A DNA stretch of 64,000 bases from an uncultured Prevotella sp. (GCA_900316015.1 ONBG01000025.1:1-64000), one strand, 5' to 3'; shown: positions 35,351 through 43,574, numbered from the stretch's first letter. The notes: generated from the letters alone by a model not told the origin. Numbers and translations are program-made.

Positions 35351-36618
35351 GCAAGATTCTAATTTCATTCATCGGCACGGGGCGTATTGAGAGCGATGGC
35401 AAAGCCAAGAGGGAATATCGTCTCGCCCGTTATCGACTGGGTGACGAGGAGACGGAGACTTCCTTCGTGGCTTATGCCCTGGAGCAGTTTCTCAGGCCTG
35501 ACAAGATTTTCCTCGTTGGTACACCTCATTCTATCTGGGAAGAAGTTTATAGGGCTTTCTGCGACCACCCCGATGATGATGTATGGTCAGAATTGGGTGA
35601 CTGGTGTGAAAAGGCCAACCAGGATACTCCTGTCGAGGATATGCCTCACAAGAAAGCAGTCGAGGAAGCTATAGGCAAAGGCTCGAAGATATTCCCCATC
35701 CGTTATGGTATTGACGAGGAACAGATCCAGCAGAATATCAACATCATCTTAGGACTGCGCGACTACTTGTCCGACAATGATGAGATCATAGTGGATATCA
35801 CCCACAGTTTTCGCTCTCTACCCTTGCTGATCATGCAACTCATCCTTTATCTCAAGCAGATTAACTCGCCCAAGGTGACTGTCTCGCATGTCTATTATGG
35901 CATGCTGGACATCATTAAGGATCTGCACTACGCTCCCGTGGTAGATATCAGCAGCATGATCAGACTGAGCGACTGGATCACCGGTGCCTTCACGTTTAAG
36001 CTCAACGGCTCATCGACACAGTCCGCAAGGTTGTTGGAGCAGGAAGGTGGTAATTCGGCAGCTTCTCTTTTGCGCAAGTTCTCCGATGTGTTGAGTCTGA
36101 ACGATATGGGGCAATTGCAGCAGCAGGTGCAGGAATTGAGTGGCATAAAATATCCCTCCGAGATGGCCCGCCTGGCATTGGAGCCCACTGTTAGTAGTTT
36201 TGTTAAGCAGTTCAAAGGCTTGAGTGCGTCAGAGTTCCAATACAAGCTTGCCGTTTGGCATTACAACAATGCCAACTATCTTGCTGCCTACAATGATTTG
36301 GTAGAGTGCATCATCACAAAGGTGTGCGAGGAGACGCCGGAATATGACTGGCATAACTACAATAACCGTGAATCGGTGCGAAGTGCCTACAAGTCTAAGG
36401 GGACCAAGATGCCCGACGATACTCAGTGTCTGTACCTGTCCAGCAAGCTGATTGAGATCTACCGGCTCATCAATCCGATAAGAAACTATCTGGTGCACTT
36501 GTCGAGGAGACGTGCCGAGAAAACAAGTGTGACGACGAAGATAAATACGCTGAAAAAGGCTATAGAAGACATGAAGGCAGAAATCCGTCTCCATGCCAAA
36601 TCGCCTTATGACCTATAA
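35347..36618 (+). CDS. CARF-HEPN ribonuclease, Csx1/Csx2 (TIGR02221-like) family
   Basis: This CRISPR ancillary effector has 423 residues. The N-terminal CARF domain opens with KILISFIGTG and contains the DxTH signature as DITHSFR (150-156), where cyclic oligoadenylate is expected to bind. The C-terminal HEPN domain has the catalytic pair in RNYLVH (Arg379, His384, R-x4-H). Proteins of this kind are RNases activated by cyclic oligoadenylate made by Cas10. It is translationally coupled to the RAMP remnant and 12 nt before the helicase gene. Confidence 0.9.
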   Translation: MSKILISFIGTGRIESDGKAKREYRLARYRLGDEETETSFVAYALEQFLRPDKIFLVGTPHSIWEEVYRAFCDHPDDDVWSELGDWCEKANQDTPVEDMPHKKAVEEAIGKGSKIFPIRYGIDEEQIQQNINIILGLRDYLSDNDEIIVDITHSFRSLPLLIMQLILYLKQINSPKVTVSHVYYGMLDIIKDLHYAPVVDISSMIRLSDWITGAFTFKLNGSSTQSARLLEQEGGNSAASLLRKFSDVLSLNDMGQLQQQVQELSGIKYPSEMARLALEPTVSSFVKQFKGLSASEFQYKLAVWHYNNANYLAAYNDLVECIITKVCEETPEYDWHNYNNRESVRSAYKSKGTKMPDDTQCLYLSSKLIEIYRLINPIRNYLVHLSRRRAEKTSVTTKINTLKKAIEDMKAEIRLHAKSPYDL

Positions 36619-36630
36619 TCCACAAAGAAT

Positions 36631-38109
36631 ATGGCAGACAGTAAAATCAGTCTTTTCCCTCAACAGCAGCAAGCGATGGAGGCCATGAAGGTCTTCACCA
36701 AGAGTGCTGAGAATAGAGTATTCATTCTCTCCGGCTATGCGGGTACCGGCAAGACTACACTCCTCAGAGCTTATACTGAATGGTTGGAGAAAGAGCACTA
36801 TGTGAATGCAGCGACAGACAGCATGTTGAAAGGCGCAGACATGAATAAGTACATTCCTATGGCCTCCACGGGTAGGGCAGCGAAAGTACTAAGGGATAAG
36901 ATAGGTCAAGGTGCCACCACTGTTCACAGTACGATCTACTTCTATAAAGGTTTTAACCAAGACTTGGAGAAGTTGACTCAGACGATCGACAAGAATGTGG
37001 GAATCGACAAGACAGGACAGCTCTTCCTTACCTTTGGTTTTGAGCCCATAGAACAATTGAGCAGGACCGTCTACATCATCGATGAGGCCTCCATGGTTAG
37101 TGATACCGAAACCAAGAATCCGACTCAGGCTCTCTTTGGCTCTGGCAAACTGTTAGAGGACTTGCTCCATTACGACCCGAATGGAAAGTTTGTCTTCGTG
37201 GGCGACGACTGTCAGTTGCCCCCGATAGAGGGCGATTTCTCACCGGCACTAAGTGCTGACTACATATCTCAATGCTATGGCCTGAGCGTAAAGACGGCTG
37301 TGCTTACGGAAATCATCCGGCAGAAGAACGATAATGACATCATCCTCGCAGCTAACAAGGTGCGTGAGTTGTGTGAGAATCCTCCACGGGTGAAATGGGG
37401 ACAATTCCCGTTCAGAGGGTACAGTCATATCAATGTACTCTCCAGTCTGCGACAGCTCATAGACCAGTATGTGAACGAGATTCGGCAGAAGGGCTATGAA
37501 GCCGCAACGCTCATCACGGGCTCCAACAAGAGCTGTGTGTCGCTGAGCACCATCATCAGGCAGGCCCTTGGTTACACCCAACCGCAGCTAATGGAGGGAG
37601 AATTGCTTTTAGTCACGCAGAACAACCTCTCTACCGGACTGATGAATGGAGATTTGATTGTCGTAAAATACGTCGGTGACAGACAACAAGTAAGAGCCAA
37701 CTTGACCTTCCTCAACGTAGAGGTGGAGGAGCTGGCCTCAAAGCGCACACACAGCATCATGCTCATCGAAGACATTCTTTATTCTTCTTATGTCAACTTA
37801 ACCCAGGAGCAGCAGAAAGACCTCTTCATAGACTTCTATCGCCGTGAAAAGAAAAAGGGCGTAAAGGAGAAGGACAATATGTTCAAGCATGATCTCATGA
37901 GGGATCCATATCTCAATGCGCTGCGTGCCGTGTATGGTTACGCCATCACTTGCCACAAGTCACAAGGCGGTGAATGGAACAAAGTGTTTGTGGACATACC
38001 ACGGCGGATGAGTCATCAACCTGACCGGCGGACATATCAATGGCTTTACACGGCCATGACACGAGCCAGCGAGACGCTCTTTGTGGCTAATGATTTCTTT
38101 ATCGTATAA
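36631..38109 (+). CDS. RecD-like superfamily 1 helicase in the CRISPR operon
   Basis: The 492-residue protein is an SF1 helicase or AAA-type ATPase. Walker A is GYAGTGKTTLL (about residues 35-45), Walker B is VYIIDEASM, sensor-like QLPPIEGD follows, and the C-terminal motifs ITCHKSQGGEWNKVFVDIP and LYTAMTRASETL complete a RecD/UvrD-C-like core. No nuclease domain is seen. It lies between two CARF-HEPN genes with gaps of 12 and 13 nt. It could unwind DNA or RNA-DNA hybrids during adaptation or interference; RecD-like helicases are not standard type III components as far as I know. Confidence 0.88.
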   Translation: MADSKISLFPQQQQAMEAMKVFTKSAENRVFILSGYAGTGKTTLLRAYTEWLEKEHYVNAATDSMLKGADMNKYIPMASTGRAAKVLRDKIGQGATTVHSTIYFYKGFNQDLEKLTQTIDKNVGIDKTGQLFLTFGFEPIEQLSRTVYIIDEASMVSDTETKNPTQALFGSGKLLEDLLHYDPNGKFVFVGDDCQLPPIEGDFSPALSADYISQCYGLSVKTAVLTEIIRQKNDNDIILAANKVRELCENPPRVKWGQFPFRGYSHINVLSSLRQLIDQYVNEIRQKGYEAATLITGSNKSCVSLSTIIRQALGYTQPQLMEGELLLVTQNNLSTGLMNGDLIVVKYVGDRQQVRANLTFLNVEVEELASKRTHSIMLIEDILYSSYVNLTQEQQKDLFIDFYRREKKKGVKEKDNMFKHDLMRDPYLNALRAVYGYAITCHKSQGGEWNKVFVDIPRRMSHQPDRRTYQWLYTAMTRASETLFVANDFFIV

Positions 38110-38122
38110 AAAACTTCATAAT

Positions 38123-39814
38123 ATGGCAAGAAAACTTTTCATATCATTCCTTGGGACTGGCAATTACAGTAAGTGCGTATACTATGACGCGAAACATCAG
38201 TACAGTCCCACCAATTTCATTCAGTGTGCTACCTTAGAGCAGATCGGGGCACAACATTGGGATGAATCTGACGCAGTACGCATCTTCACTACGGAAAAGG
38301 CAAAAGAACTGAACTGGAACAAGACCTTGAAAGATAGAGAATATGACGGACTGGAGAAACAGTTGAACAGCATGAATCTGAAAGCTGATGTTCAGAGCGT
38401 CGGCATCTGCGATGGGAAAGACGAAACGGAAATGTGGGACATGTTTGAAACTGTATTCTCGCAGATTAAAGAAGGTGACAATATCTATGTCGATCTTACC
38501 CATGCGTTCCGTTATCAGCCTATGCTCATGCTGGTGCTGACTAACTATGCTAAATTTCTTAAGGATATAACCGTATCGCACATCTCCTATGGAAATTGGG
38601 AGGCTGGTAGACAAGGAGGCCGTACCACAGTAGTGGATGGTCAAGAATACATTCTCTCGCCTATAGTAAATCTGCTACAGCTCTCTCAACTTCAGGACTG
38701 GGCCACAGCGGCGGCTGACTTTATACAAAACGGATATGTCGATAAGATGAGTGAATTGGCTACAGGTTCCATCAGGCTGCTGCAGAAAGACGAAGCGACG
38801 CGGAGCAATGACAACCGGAAACTCGCCTCCTTCGTCGGTGGGTTGAAAACCTTGGTGGAAGAACGCCAGACCTGCAGAGGCTTGGATATTTGTAGCGGTG
38901 CAACCCAGCAGAAGCTTATGAATCAGGCGGGCGAACTGGGTGAAGTAGTGATAAAGCCTTTGGAACCCATCCTTGAGAAAGTGTCGAAAGCATTGCCCAA
39001 GTCCGATGGCTCACTCTACAATTGCCTTGATGCTGCTCAGTGGTGTTACGACAATCACCTTTACCAGCAGTCAGCTACAATCCTGCAGGAAGGTGTCGTC
39101 ACCTATTTCTGCGAGCGGCACGGTATCGCCATCAATAATGAGGAAGAGAGAGGTGTGGTCAACTCGGCCTTCAAAATCAAGGCCGATGCTCTACCGCAAT
39201 CCGAATGGGATGTAAAGCCTGGTCTGAAAGACAAACTGATGGAACTTCTCGACGACATTCTCCTCTCCAAACCCGCCATCTTCAATGCTTTCGGCAACAT
39301 CTCAGAGATCAGGAACGACTACAACCATGCCGGCTTCCGCTCGAAGCGCAAGCCTCAGAGTCCTGACAACATCAAGAAGAACATCAAGAAGGCTCTCTTG
39401 TGCTTCAAGCAATGCCTTACAGATGACTACGAGGCAAAGGCACGTGTCAGGCGCGTGTTTGTCAACCTCTCCAACCACCCGTCGGCCGACTGGGATGAGG
39501 GGCAGAAGCATGCCGCCAGTGCCTATGGTGAGATTGTCGACTTGCCTTTTCCGTCAGTGCCTACCTCCTGTAGTGATAAGGATATGGATAAACTTGTGAA
39601 GAAGACGATAAGCACCGTGCAAAAAGTTGCCTATCCTGCCTGTGAGGTGACTGTACATGTCATGGGTGAGATGACGCTTACATACAGGATAGTGAGTCAG
39701 CTTAAGGCACGAGGTATCCACTGTGTGGCATCCACTTCAGAGCGAATAGTTAAGGACCTCGGCAATGGAGAGCGGATATCTCAATTCCATTTTGTCGCCT
39801 TCCGCGAATACTGA
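38123..39814 (+). CDS. CARF-HEPN ribonuclease with an extra C-terminal domain
   Basis: The 563-residue protein starts at 38123 (MARKLFISFLGTG). Its CARF part carries DLTHAFR (124-130) and its HEPN part RNDYNH (Arg397, His402; R-x4-H). Residues about 443-563 form a further domain beginning VFVNLSNHPSADW and ending FHFVAFREY, with VHVMGEMTLTYRIVSQL in the middle. That part resembles small stand-alone CRISPR-associated Rossmann-like proteins, and a ring-nuclease role (degrading the activator) is possible but inferred. An effector fused to a ring nuclease has precedent in Csx1-Crn2. It differs clearly from the other CARF-HEPN protein in the operon. Confidence 0.85.
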   Translation: MARKLFISFLGTGNYSKCVYYDAKHQYSPTNFIQCATLEQIGAQHWDESDAVRIFTTEKAKELNWNKTLKDREYDGLEKQLNSMNLKADVQSVGICDGKDETEMWDMFETVFSQIKEGDNIYVDLTHAFRYQPMLMLVLTNYAKFLKDITVSHISYGNWEAGRQGGRTTVVDGQEYILSPIVNLLQLSQLQDWATAAADFIQNGYVDKMSELATGSIRLLQKDEATRSNDNRKLASFVGGLKTLVEERQTCRGLDICSGATQQKLMNQAGELGEVVIKPLEPILEKVSKALPKSDGSLYNCLDAAQWCYDNHLYQQSATILQEGVVTYFCERHGIAINNEEERGVVNSAFKIKADALPQSEWDVKPGLKDKLMELLDDILLSKPAIFNAFGNISEIRNDYNHAGFRSKRKPQSPDNIKKNIKKALLCFKQCLTDDYEAKARVRRVFVNLSNHPSADWDEGQKHAASAYGEIVDLPFPSVPTSCSDKDMDKLVKKTISTVQKVAYPACEVTVHVMGEMTLTYRIVSQLKARGIHCVASTSERIVKDLGNGERISQFHFVAFREY

Positions 39815-39846
39815 TAATCAATGCTAAAACTAAAAGCAATAAAGAT

Positions 39847-40824
39847 ATGGAATTGATTCTGAACACCTATGGAGTATCGCTTAACCGCGAGGGCGAGAGC
39901 TTTGTCATCACCTCGGCTGACGGACGGCAACGCATTCCCTCTGTCGGCATTACGAGCATACAGATAAGTCGTGGTGCACAGATCACGAGTGATGCCGTAT
40001 TGTTGGCCATAGAACATGAGATAGAAGTTCTCTTTATGGATAAAAGTGGAAAGCCTATGGGGCGTATATGGAGTCCACGCTACGGGTCTATCTCGACAAT
40101 ACGTAAAGGCCAGCTTAACTTTGTTTATTCCAAGGCTTCCGTACAATGGATAAAAAGAGTCATCGACAAGAAAATGGAGAACCAGCAGGCCTTGATGCTG
40201 TTATTTTGCAAGCAGGAAGGTGTCGATGTGGATGTGGACAAAAACATTGCGCGTATCGAAGACTATCGCAACAAGGTCAAAGCCCTTGAGGGCGACATCG
40301 TCAACGATATCTCCCCCAGTCTGCGTGGATGGGAAGGACGTGCCGCAAACATCTATTTCACTACCATCAACGCCTTTCTTCCAGAGCCTTTACGCTTCAA
40401 GGAACGCTCCCAACACCCCGCCATGGATGTCACGAATGCCTTCCTCAACTATGGCTATGGTGTCTTGTATGGACGTATCGAAGGCGCGCTCATCAAGGCA
40501 GGCATTGATCCTTATATTGGCGTCATGCATCGTGATGACTACAATAGGCCTGTCCTGGTCTATGATGTCATAGAGCTCTATCGCATTTGGGTAGACTACG
40601 TCGTCTATACACTCTTGGCACAGAATGTGGTAACAGATGAGTTCTACTCCGTTCGTGAGGATCAAAGCTTCTGGTTAGAGCCCCTTGGACGAAGAGTACT
40701 CATCCAATCTCTCAACGACTATTTAAGTGAGGTGATCACTGTTAATGGCACGCAGCGCTCCCGGCTGACACAAATAAGTCTCTATGCGCAATCACTTGCT
40801 CAGATCTTTAAAAAATATGAATGA
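39847..40824 (+). CDS. cas1: CRISPR adaptation integrase Cas1
   Basis: The 325-residue protein is Cas1, the catalytic subunit of spacer integration. An N-terminal beta domain (LILNTYGVSLNREGESFVI) precedes the helical domain, where GRIEGALIKAG (Glu), GVMHRDD (His) and VYDVIELYR (Asp/Glu) provide the metal ligands. All are present, so the enzyme looks active. Length is normal. It ends in an ATGA overlap with the primase gene. Confidence 0.96.
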   Translation: MELILNTYGVSLNREGESFVITSADGRQRIPSVGITSIQISRGAQITSDAVLLAIEHEIEVLFMDKSGKPMGRIWSPRYGSISTIRKGQLNFVYSKASVQWIKRVIDKKMENQQALMLLFCKQEGVDVDVDKNIARIEDYRNKVKALEGDIVNDISPSLRGWEGRAANIYFTTINAFLPEPLRFKERSQHPAMDVTNAFLNYGYGVLYGRIEGALIKAGIDPYIGVMHRDDYNRPVLVYDVIELYRIWVDYVVYTLLAQNVVTDEFYSVREDQSFWLEPLGRRVLIQSLNDYLSEVITVNGTQRSRLTQISLYAQSLAQIFKKYE

Positions 40825-41849
40825 TGTTGATGTTCGGAAATAACATTCAGTCTCCCGCCGATCCGCTTCGGAAGGTGCAGGAGAGCTATCTCTTCCACAG
40901 CCTTGTCAACCCTAAAGCTGAGGTGTCCTCTGCCATGCAACAACTACGCATCGTATACTCCATGGATGCCTCGCGCTACTCCCAACTCAAGAGGCAATTG
41001 CCATATGTCGTGTGTGGCATGTTCAATCCTCCATACCGTCGGACAGAGAATTTTGCTTATACCGAAAACTTTATCTTGGACTTCGACCACCTTTCTTCTA
41101 AGAAGATAGACTTGAATAGTCTCAAACAAAGGATTGTAGCTGACAATAGAGTGATGCTGTGCTTCGCCTCGCCCAGTCAGGATGGAATCAAGGTGATGTT
41201 CCGCCTTAAAGACCGGTGCTATGACAGCGGATTATACAAAATCTTTTACAAGGCTTTCGCTTCTGCCTTTTCTCAAAGTCTCGGTATAGATCAGGTGCTG
41301 GACGCACGCACCTCTGATGTCACGCGAGCTTGTTTTGTCAGTGTCGACACGGAGGCTTATTACAGCGAGGCGGCCGAACCTGTTGACCTCACAGCATTTA
41401 TACAGGCTGACAACCCTCTCGCTGTCTTCGATATGAAGAAAGAACAAGCCAAAAAAGATAAAGAGCAGAAAAAGGAAAGAACAGTAGATCCTCGTCCTAA
41501 AGACCCCACAAAAGACATCATGGACAAGATTCGGAGTACACTGAGGCCCAATGCACCTGTTAAGAAACGGGAAGCATACGTACCTGCTCAGCTCAATGAC
41601 ATCATTTCGCCGGTATGCGATAAGATAAGGGAGACAGGCATCATCGTGACAGAAGTCACTAATATCCAGTATGCTAAAAAGATTCGCTGCCAACTAGGCA
41701 TGCGGCAGGGAGAGTTAAACCTCTTTTATGGCAAGAAAGGGTATAGTGTCGTGGAGTCACCGCGTAGAGGTACAGACGATGAGCTCAATCACCTTCTCGC
41801 CGACATTGTAAGGGCTTTCCTCTCTGATATGAGCCCACTACCTTATTAA
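40821..41849 (+). CDS. CRISPR-associated primase-polymerase (AEP superfamily)
   Basis: This 342-residue protein has the archaeo-eukaryotic primase pattern of the VirE-N/BT4734-like group: ENFILDFDHL (motif I, D-x-D), FASPSQDGIKVMFRL (motif II), and RACFVSVDTEAYY (motif III Asp). The rest has a Lys-rich linker and a small C-terminal domain. CRISPR-associated Prim-Pols encoded beside cas1 and cas2 are known (the Marinitoga example is characterised) and are thought to supply or complete spacer DNA. The gene is coupled to cas1 by a 4-nt overlap and ends 7 nt before cas2, so a joint adaptation role is likely. Confidence 0.82.
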   Translation: MMLMFGNNIQSPADPLRKVQESYLFHSLVNPKAEVSSAMQQLRIVYSMDASRYSQLKRQLPYVVCGMFNPPYRRTENFAYTENFILDFDHLSSKKIDLNSLKQRIVADNRVMLCFASPSQDGIKVMFRLKDRCYDSGLYKIFYKAFASAFSQSLGIDQVLDARTSDVTRACFVSVDTEAYYSEAAEPVDLTAFIQADNPLAVFDMKKEQAKKDKEQKKERTVDPRPKDPTKDIMDKIRSTLRPNAPVKKREAYVPAQLNDIISPVCDKIRETGIIVTEVTNIQYAKKIRCQLGMRQGELNLFYGKKGYSVVESPRRGTDDELNHLLADIVRAFLSDMSPLPY

Positions 41850-41856
41850 TTTTCCT

Positions 41857-42336
41857 ATGAGAAAGAAGAAAGAACCTCTGCCTTATGTAGAAGTCCTGCG
41901 ACGATTGGCACATGCCGGTGTCAAGGACTCGCCGGATGTCAACAGGGTTACTGGCTATACCGAGGATATGCCCTCGCTGAGAGACAGGGTTGATTTCTTG
42001 ATCGGTGTCGTCAACCGACAGCAACGAAAAGCTACAGATATGTTGTTTTTTATTATGTATGACATAGAGAGTAACAAGGTAAGGCGTGAGATCGCTAAGT
42101 ATCTCGAGGATAAAGGCTGCTTCCGCATCCAGAAGTCTATCTTCCTTGCCAGCTCCGACAGGTCTGTCTATGAGCAGATCAAATCTGATCTTGCCGAGGT
42201 TCAGGCACTCTACGACAATCACGATAGCATCATCCTCTGTCCGGTATCTACAGATGAGATGCGTGCTATGAAGGTCATCGGGCAGGAATTGAATATCGAC
42301 ATCATTACTCAGACAAATAACACTCTCTTCTTTTAA
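41857..42336 (+). CDS. cas2: CRISPR adaptation protein Cas2 with N-terminal extension
   Basis: The 159-residue protein contains the Cas2 fold from about residue 61: TDMLFFIMYDIESNKVRREI with the conserved Asp, then GCFRIQKSIFLAS and a C-terminal ILCPVSTDEM strand. Cas2 usually has 80-110 residues. Here the first 60 residues are an unusual, charged extension (KKEPLPYVEVLRRLAHAGVK). The frame is continuous and no better internal ATG is obvious, so the extension may be real, perhaps a contact to the primase. Confidence 0.85.
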   Translation: MRKKKEPLPYVEVLRRLAHAGVKDSPDVNRVTGYTEDMPSLRDRVDFLIGVVNRQQRKATDMLFFIMYDIESNKVRREIAKYLEDKGCFRIQKSIFLASSDRSVYEQIKSDLAEVQALYDNHDSIILCPVSTDEMRAMKVIGQELNIDIITQTNNTLFF

Positions 42337-42343
42337 TGTTGAT

Positions 42344-42644
42344 ATGAACAAAAATGAACGCGAATCACAGGAGAATATTCTCCGTATCAGTCATATCGTC
42401 AGCAAGGCTTTCAGTCTTGGAAAGGAACACAAGACTGATGAGGCCTATGAGACGTTGCATCCTTATCTAGAGCGCGATGAAGTGGCTTATGAGATCTTGA
42501 AACTGTTATCTTCAGTTACTCCCGTGTTCAATGGAAAGTTTTTTATATGCAGTATGCGATGGTGGGGGAGCCTTTGTCTTAAGAGACTATCCTCAAGATG
42601 AGTTTGTCTTCAACCGTGTTCAAGCTAATGCGGCAGTTGGATAG
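42344..42644 (+). pseudogene. Small CRISPR-operon gene interrupted by a frameshift in a T-run
   Basis: The ORF beginning at 42344 reads 65 protein-like residues (MNKNERESQENILRISHIVS, then VAYEILKLLSSVTPVFNGKF), then loses sense after a run of six T at 42538-42543 and stops at 42601. With one T fewer, reading continues LYAVCDGGGAFVLRDYPQDE to a stop at 42642-42644, giving about 99 residues. No family is recognised. The run may be a true mutation, a sequencing error, or a phase-variable or programmed slippage site. Confidence 0.6.
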
Positions 42645-42871
42645 CCACCACGCCACTTTCTTCGTTCTATAATAGAATAAAGCACAGAAGAGATTGCAAA
42701 TACAAGATCTCTCTTATTAATTATATTTAACCCAGCCGTTCTTTGACTTATTGAAAAATTTTCGTAATTTTGCAATCGCTTTGAAATGGCATAATATTTT
42801 TTAATTATCATGTGTCAAAGACTTCCTTAATGAGATTTGAGTCTTATTTACAGTAACTTGATATTTTGAAG
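42645..42871 (+). promoter_or_regulatory. CRISPR leader with promoter
   Basis: This A+T-rich 227-nt stretch lies between the operon and the first repeat. It has TTTG (42742-42745) and TAATTTTG (42765-42772) spaced by 19 nt, a Bacteroidota promoter pointing into the array. This position, and the degenerate repeat at the other end of the array, mark this side as the leader. Confidence 0.75.
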
Positions 42872-43574
42872 GTCAAAGAGTATCATCCACTATAATCCAC
42901 TATAATAAAAAGAAACCGCCAGATCAATAAAAAAGAGGAAGATAGTCAAAGAGTATCATCCACTATAATCCACTATAATAAGGATTAAGACAATCTAAGA
43001 AGAACTGTGCGCAAGCATTAAGATGTCAAAGAGTATCATCCACTATAATAAGGATTAAGACTGCAGCTTTTGAAACCTTACTTTTAGTTGTTGTCATAAG
43101 TCAAAGAGTATCATCCACTATAATAAGGATTAAGACCTTGTTCTCCAAGTCAGGGGCTACGCATTCAAAATAGTCAAAGAGTATCATCCACTATAATAAG
43201 GATTAAGACCTCTTATTATTTTATTGGTTTGATTTGTCGTACTACGTCAAAGAGTATCATCCACTATAATAAGGATTAAGACCTATAAATTTCCGGAAGA
43301 TTGTATTCTGGAGAATAATGTCAAAGAGTATCATCCACTATAATAAGGATTAAGACATTTCCCGTTTCATTCAAGAATTCAAAGAATTTCGAGTCAAAGA
43401 GTATCATCCACTATAATAAGGATTAAGACTTCTTTTGTCTATCCCTGTTATTTTTGTTATTTTGTCAAAGAGTATCCTCCACTATAATAAGGATTAAGAC
43501 GCTTGTCGAATAATTGCTGAGCTTCGACGTTGCGTAGTTAAAGGGTATAATCTTCTGAAATAAGGGCATTAGAG
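42872..43574 (+). CRISPR. Type III CRISPR array, 10 repeats including a degenerate last one, 9 spacers
   Basis: The consensus repeat has 37 nt, begins GTCAAAGAGTATCATCC and ends GGATTAAGAC. Starts are 42872, 42945, 43025, 43100, 43173, 43246, 43320, 43393 and 43464; a degenerate copy starts at 43537. Spacers are 33-38 nt. Repeat 2 is 47 nt long through a 10-nt tandem duplication (CCACTATAAT); repeat 1 equals exactly the first 37 nt of repeat 2. Repeat 9 has one A-to-C change at its 14th base. The repeat ends in ATTAAGAC, which would be the 8-nt crRNA 5' tag; spacer 1 would instead carry TATAATAA. No cas6 gene is in the window. Confidence 0.97.

Noticed and set aside
42992..43536. Spacers targeting the adjacent prophage
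   Set aside because: I compared the spacers by eye with the prophage genes and saw no match; a proper search on both strands is needed to exclude it.
43537..43574. The degenerate copy at the array end as a leader-side feature
   Set aside because: It aligns with the repeat over its whole length with many changes, as expected for the oldest, leader-distal repeat; the promoter is at the other end.
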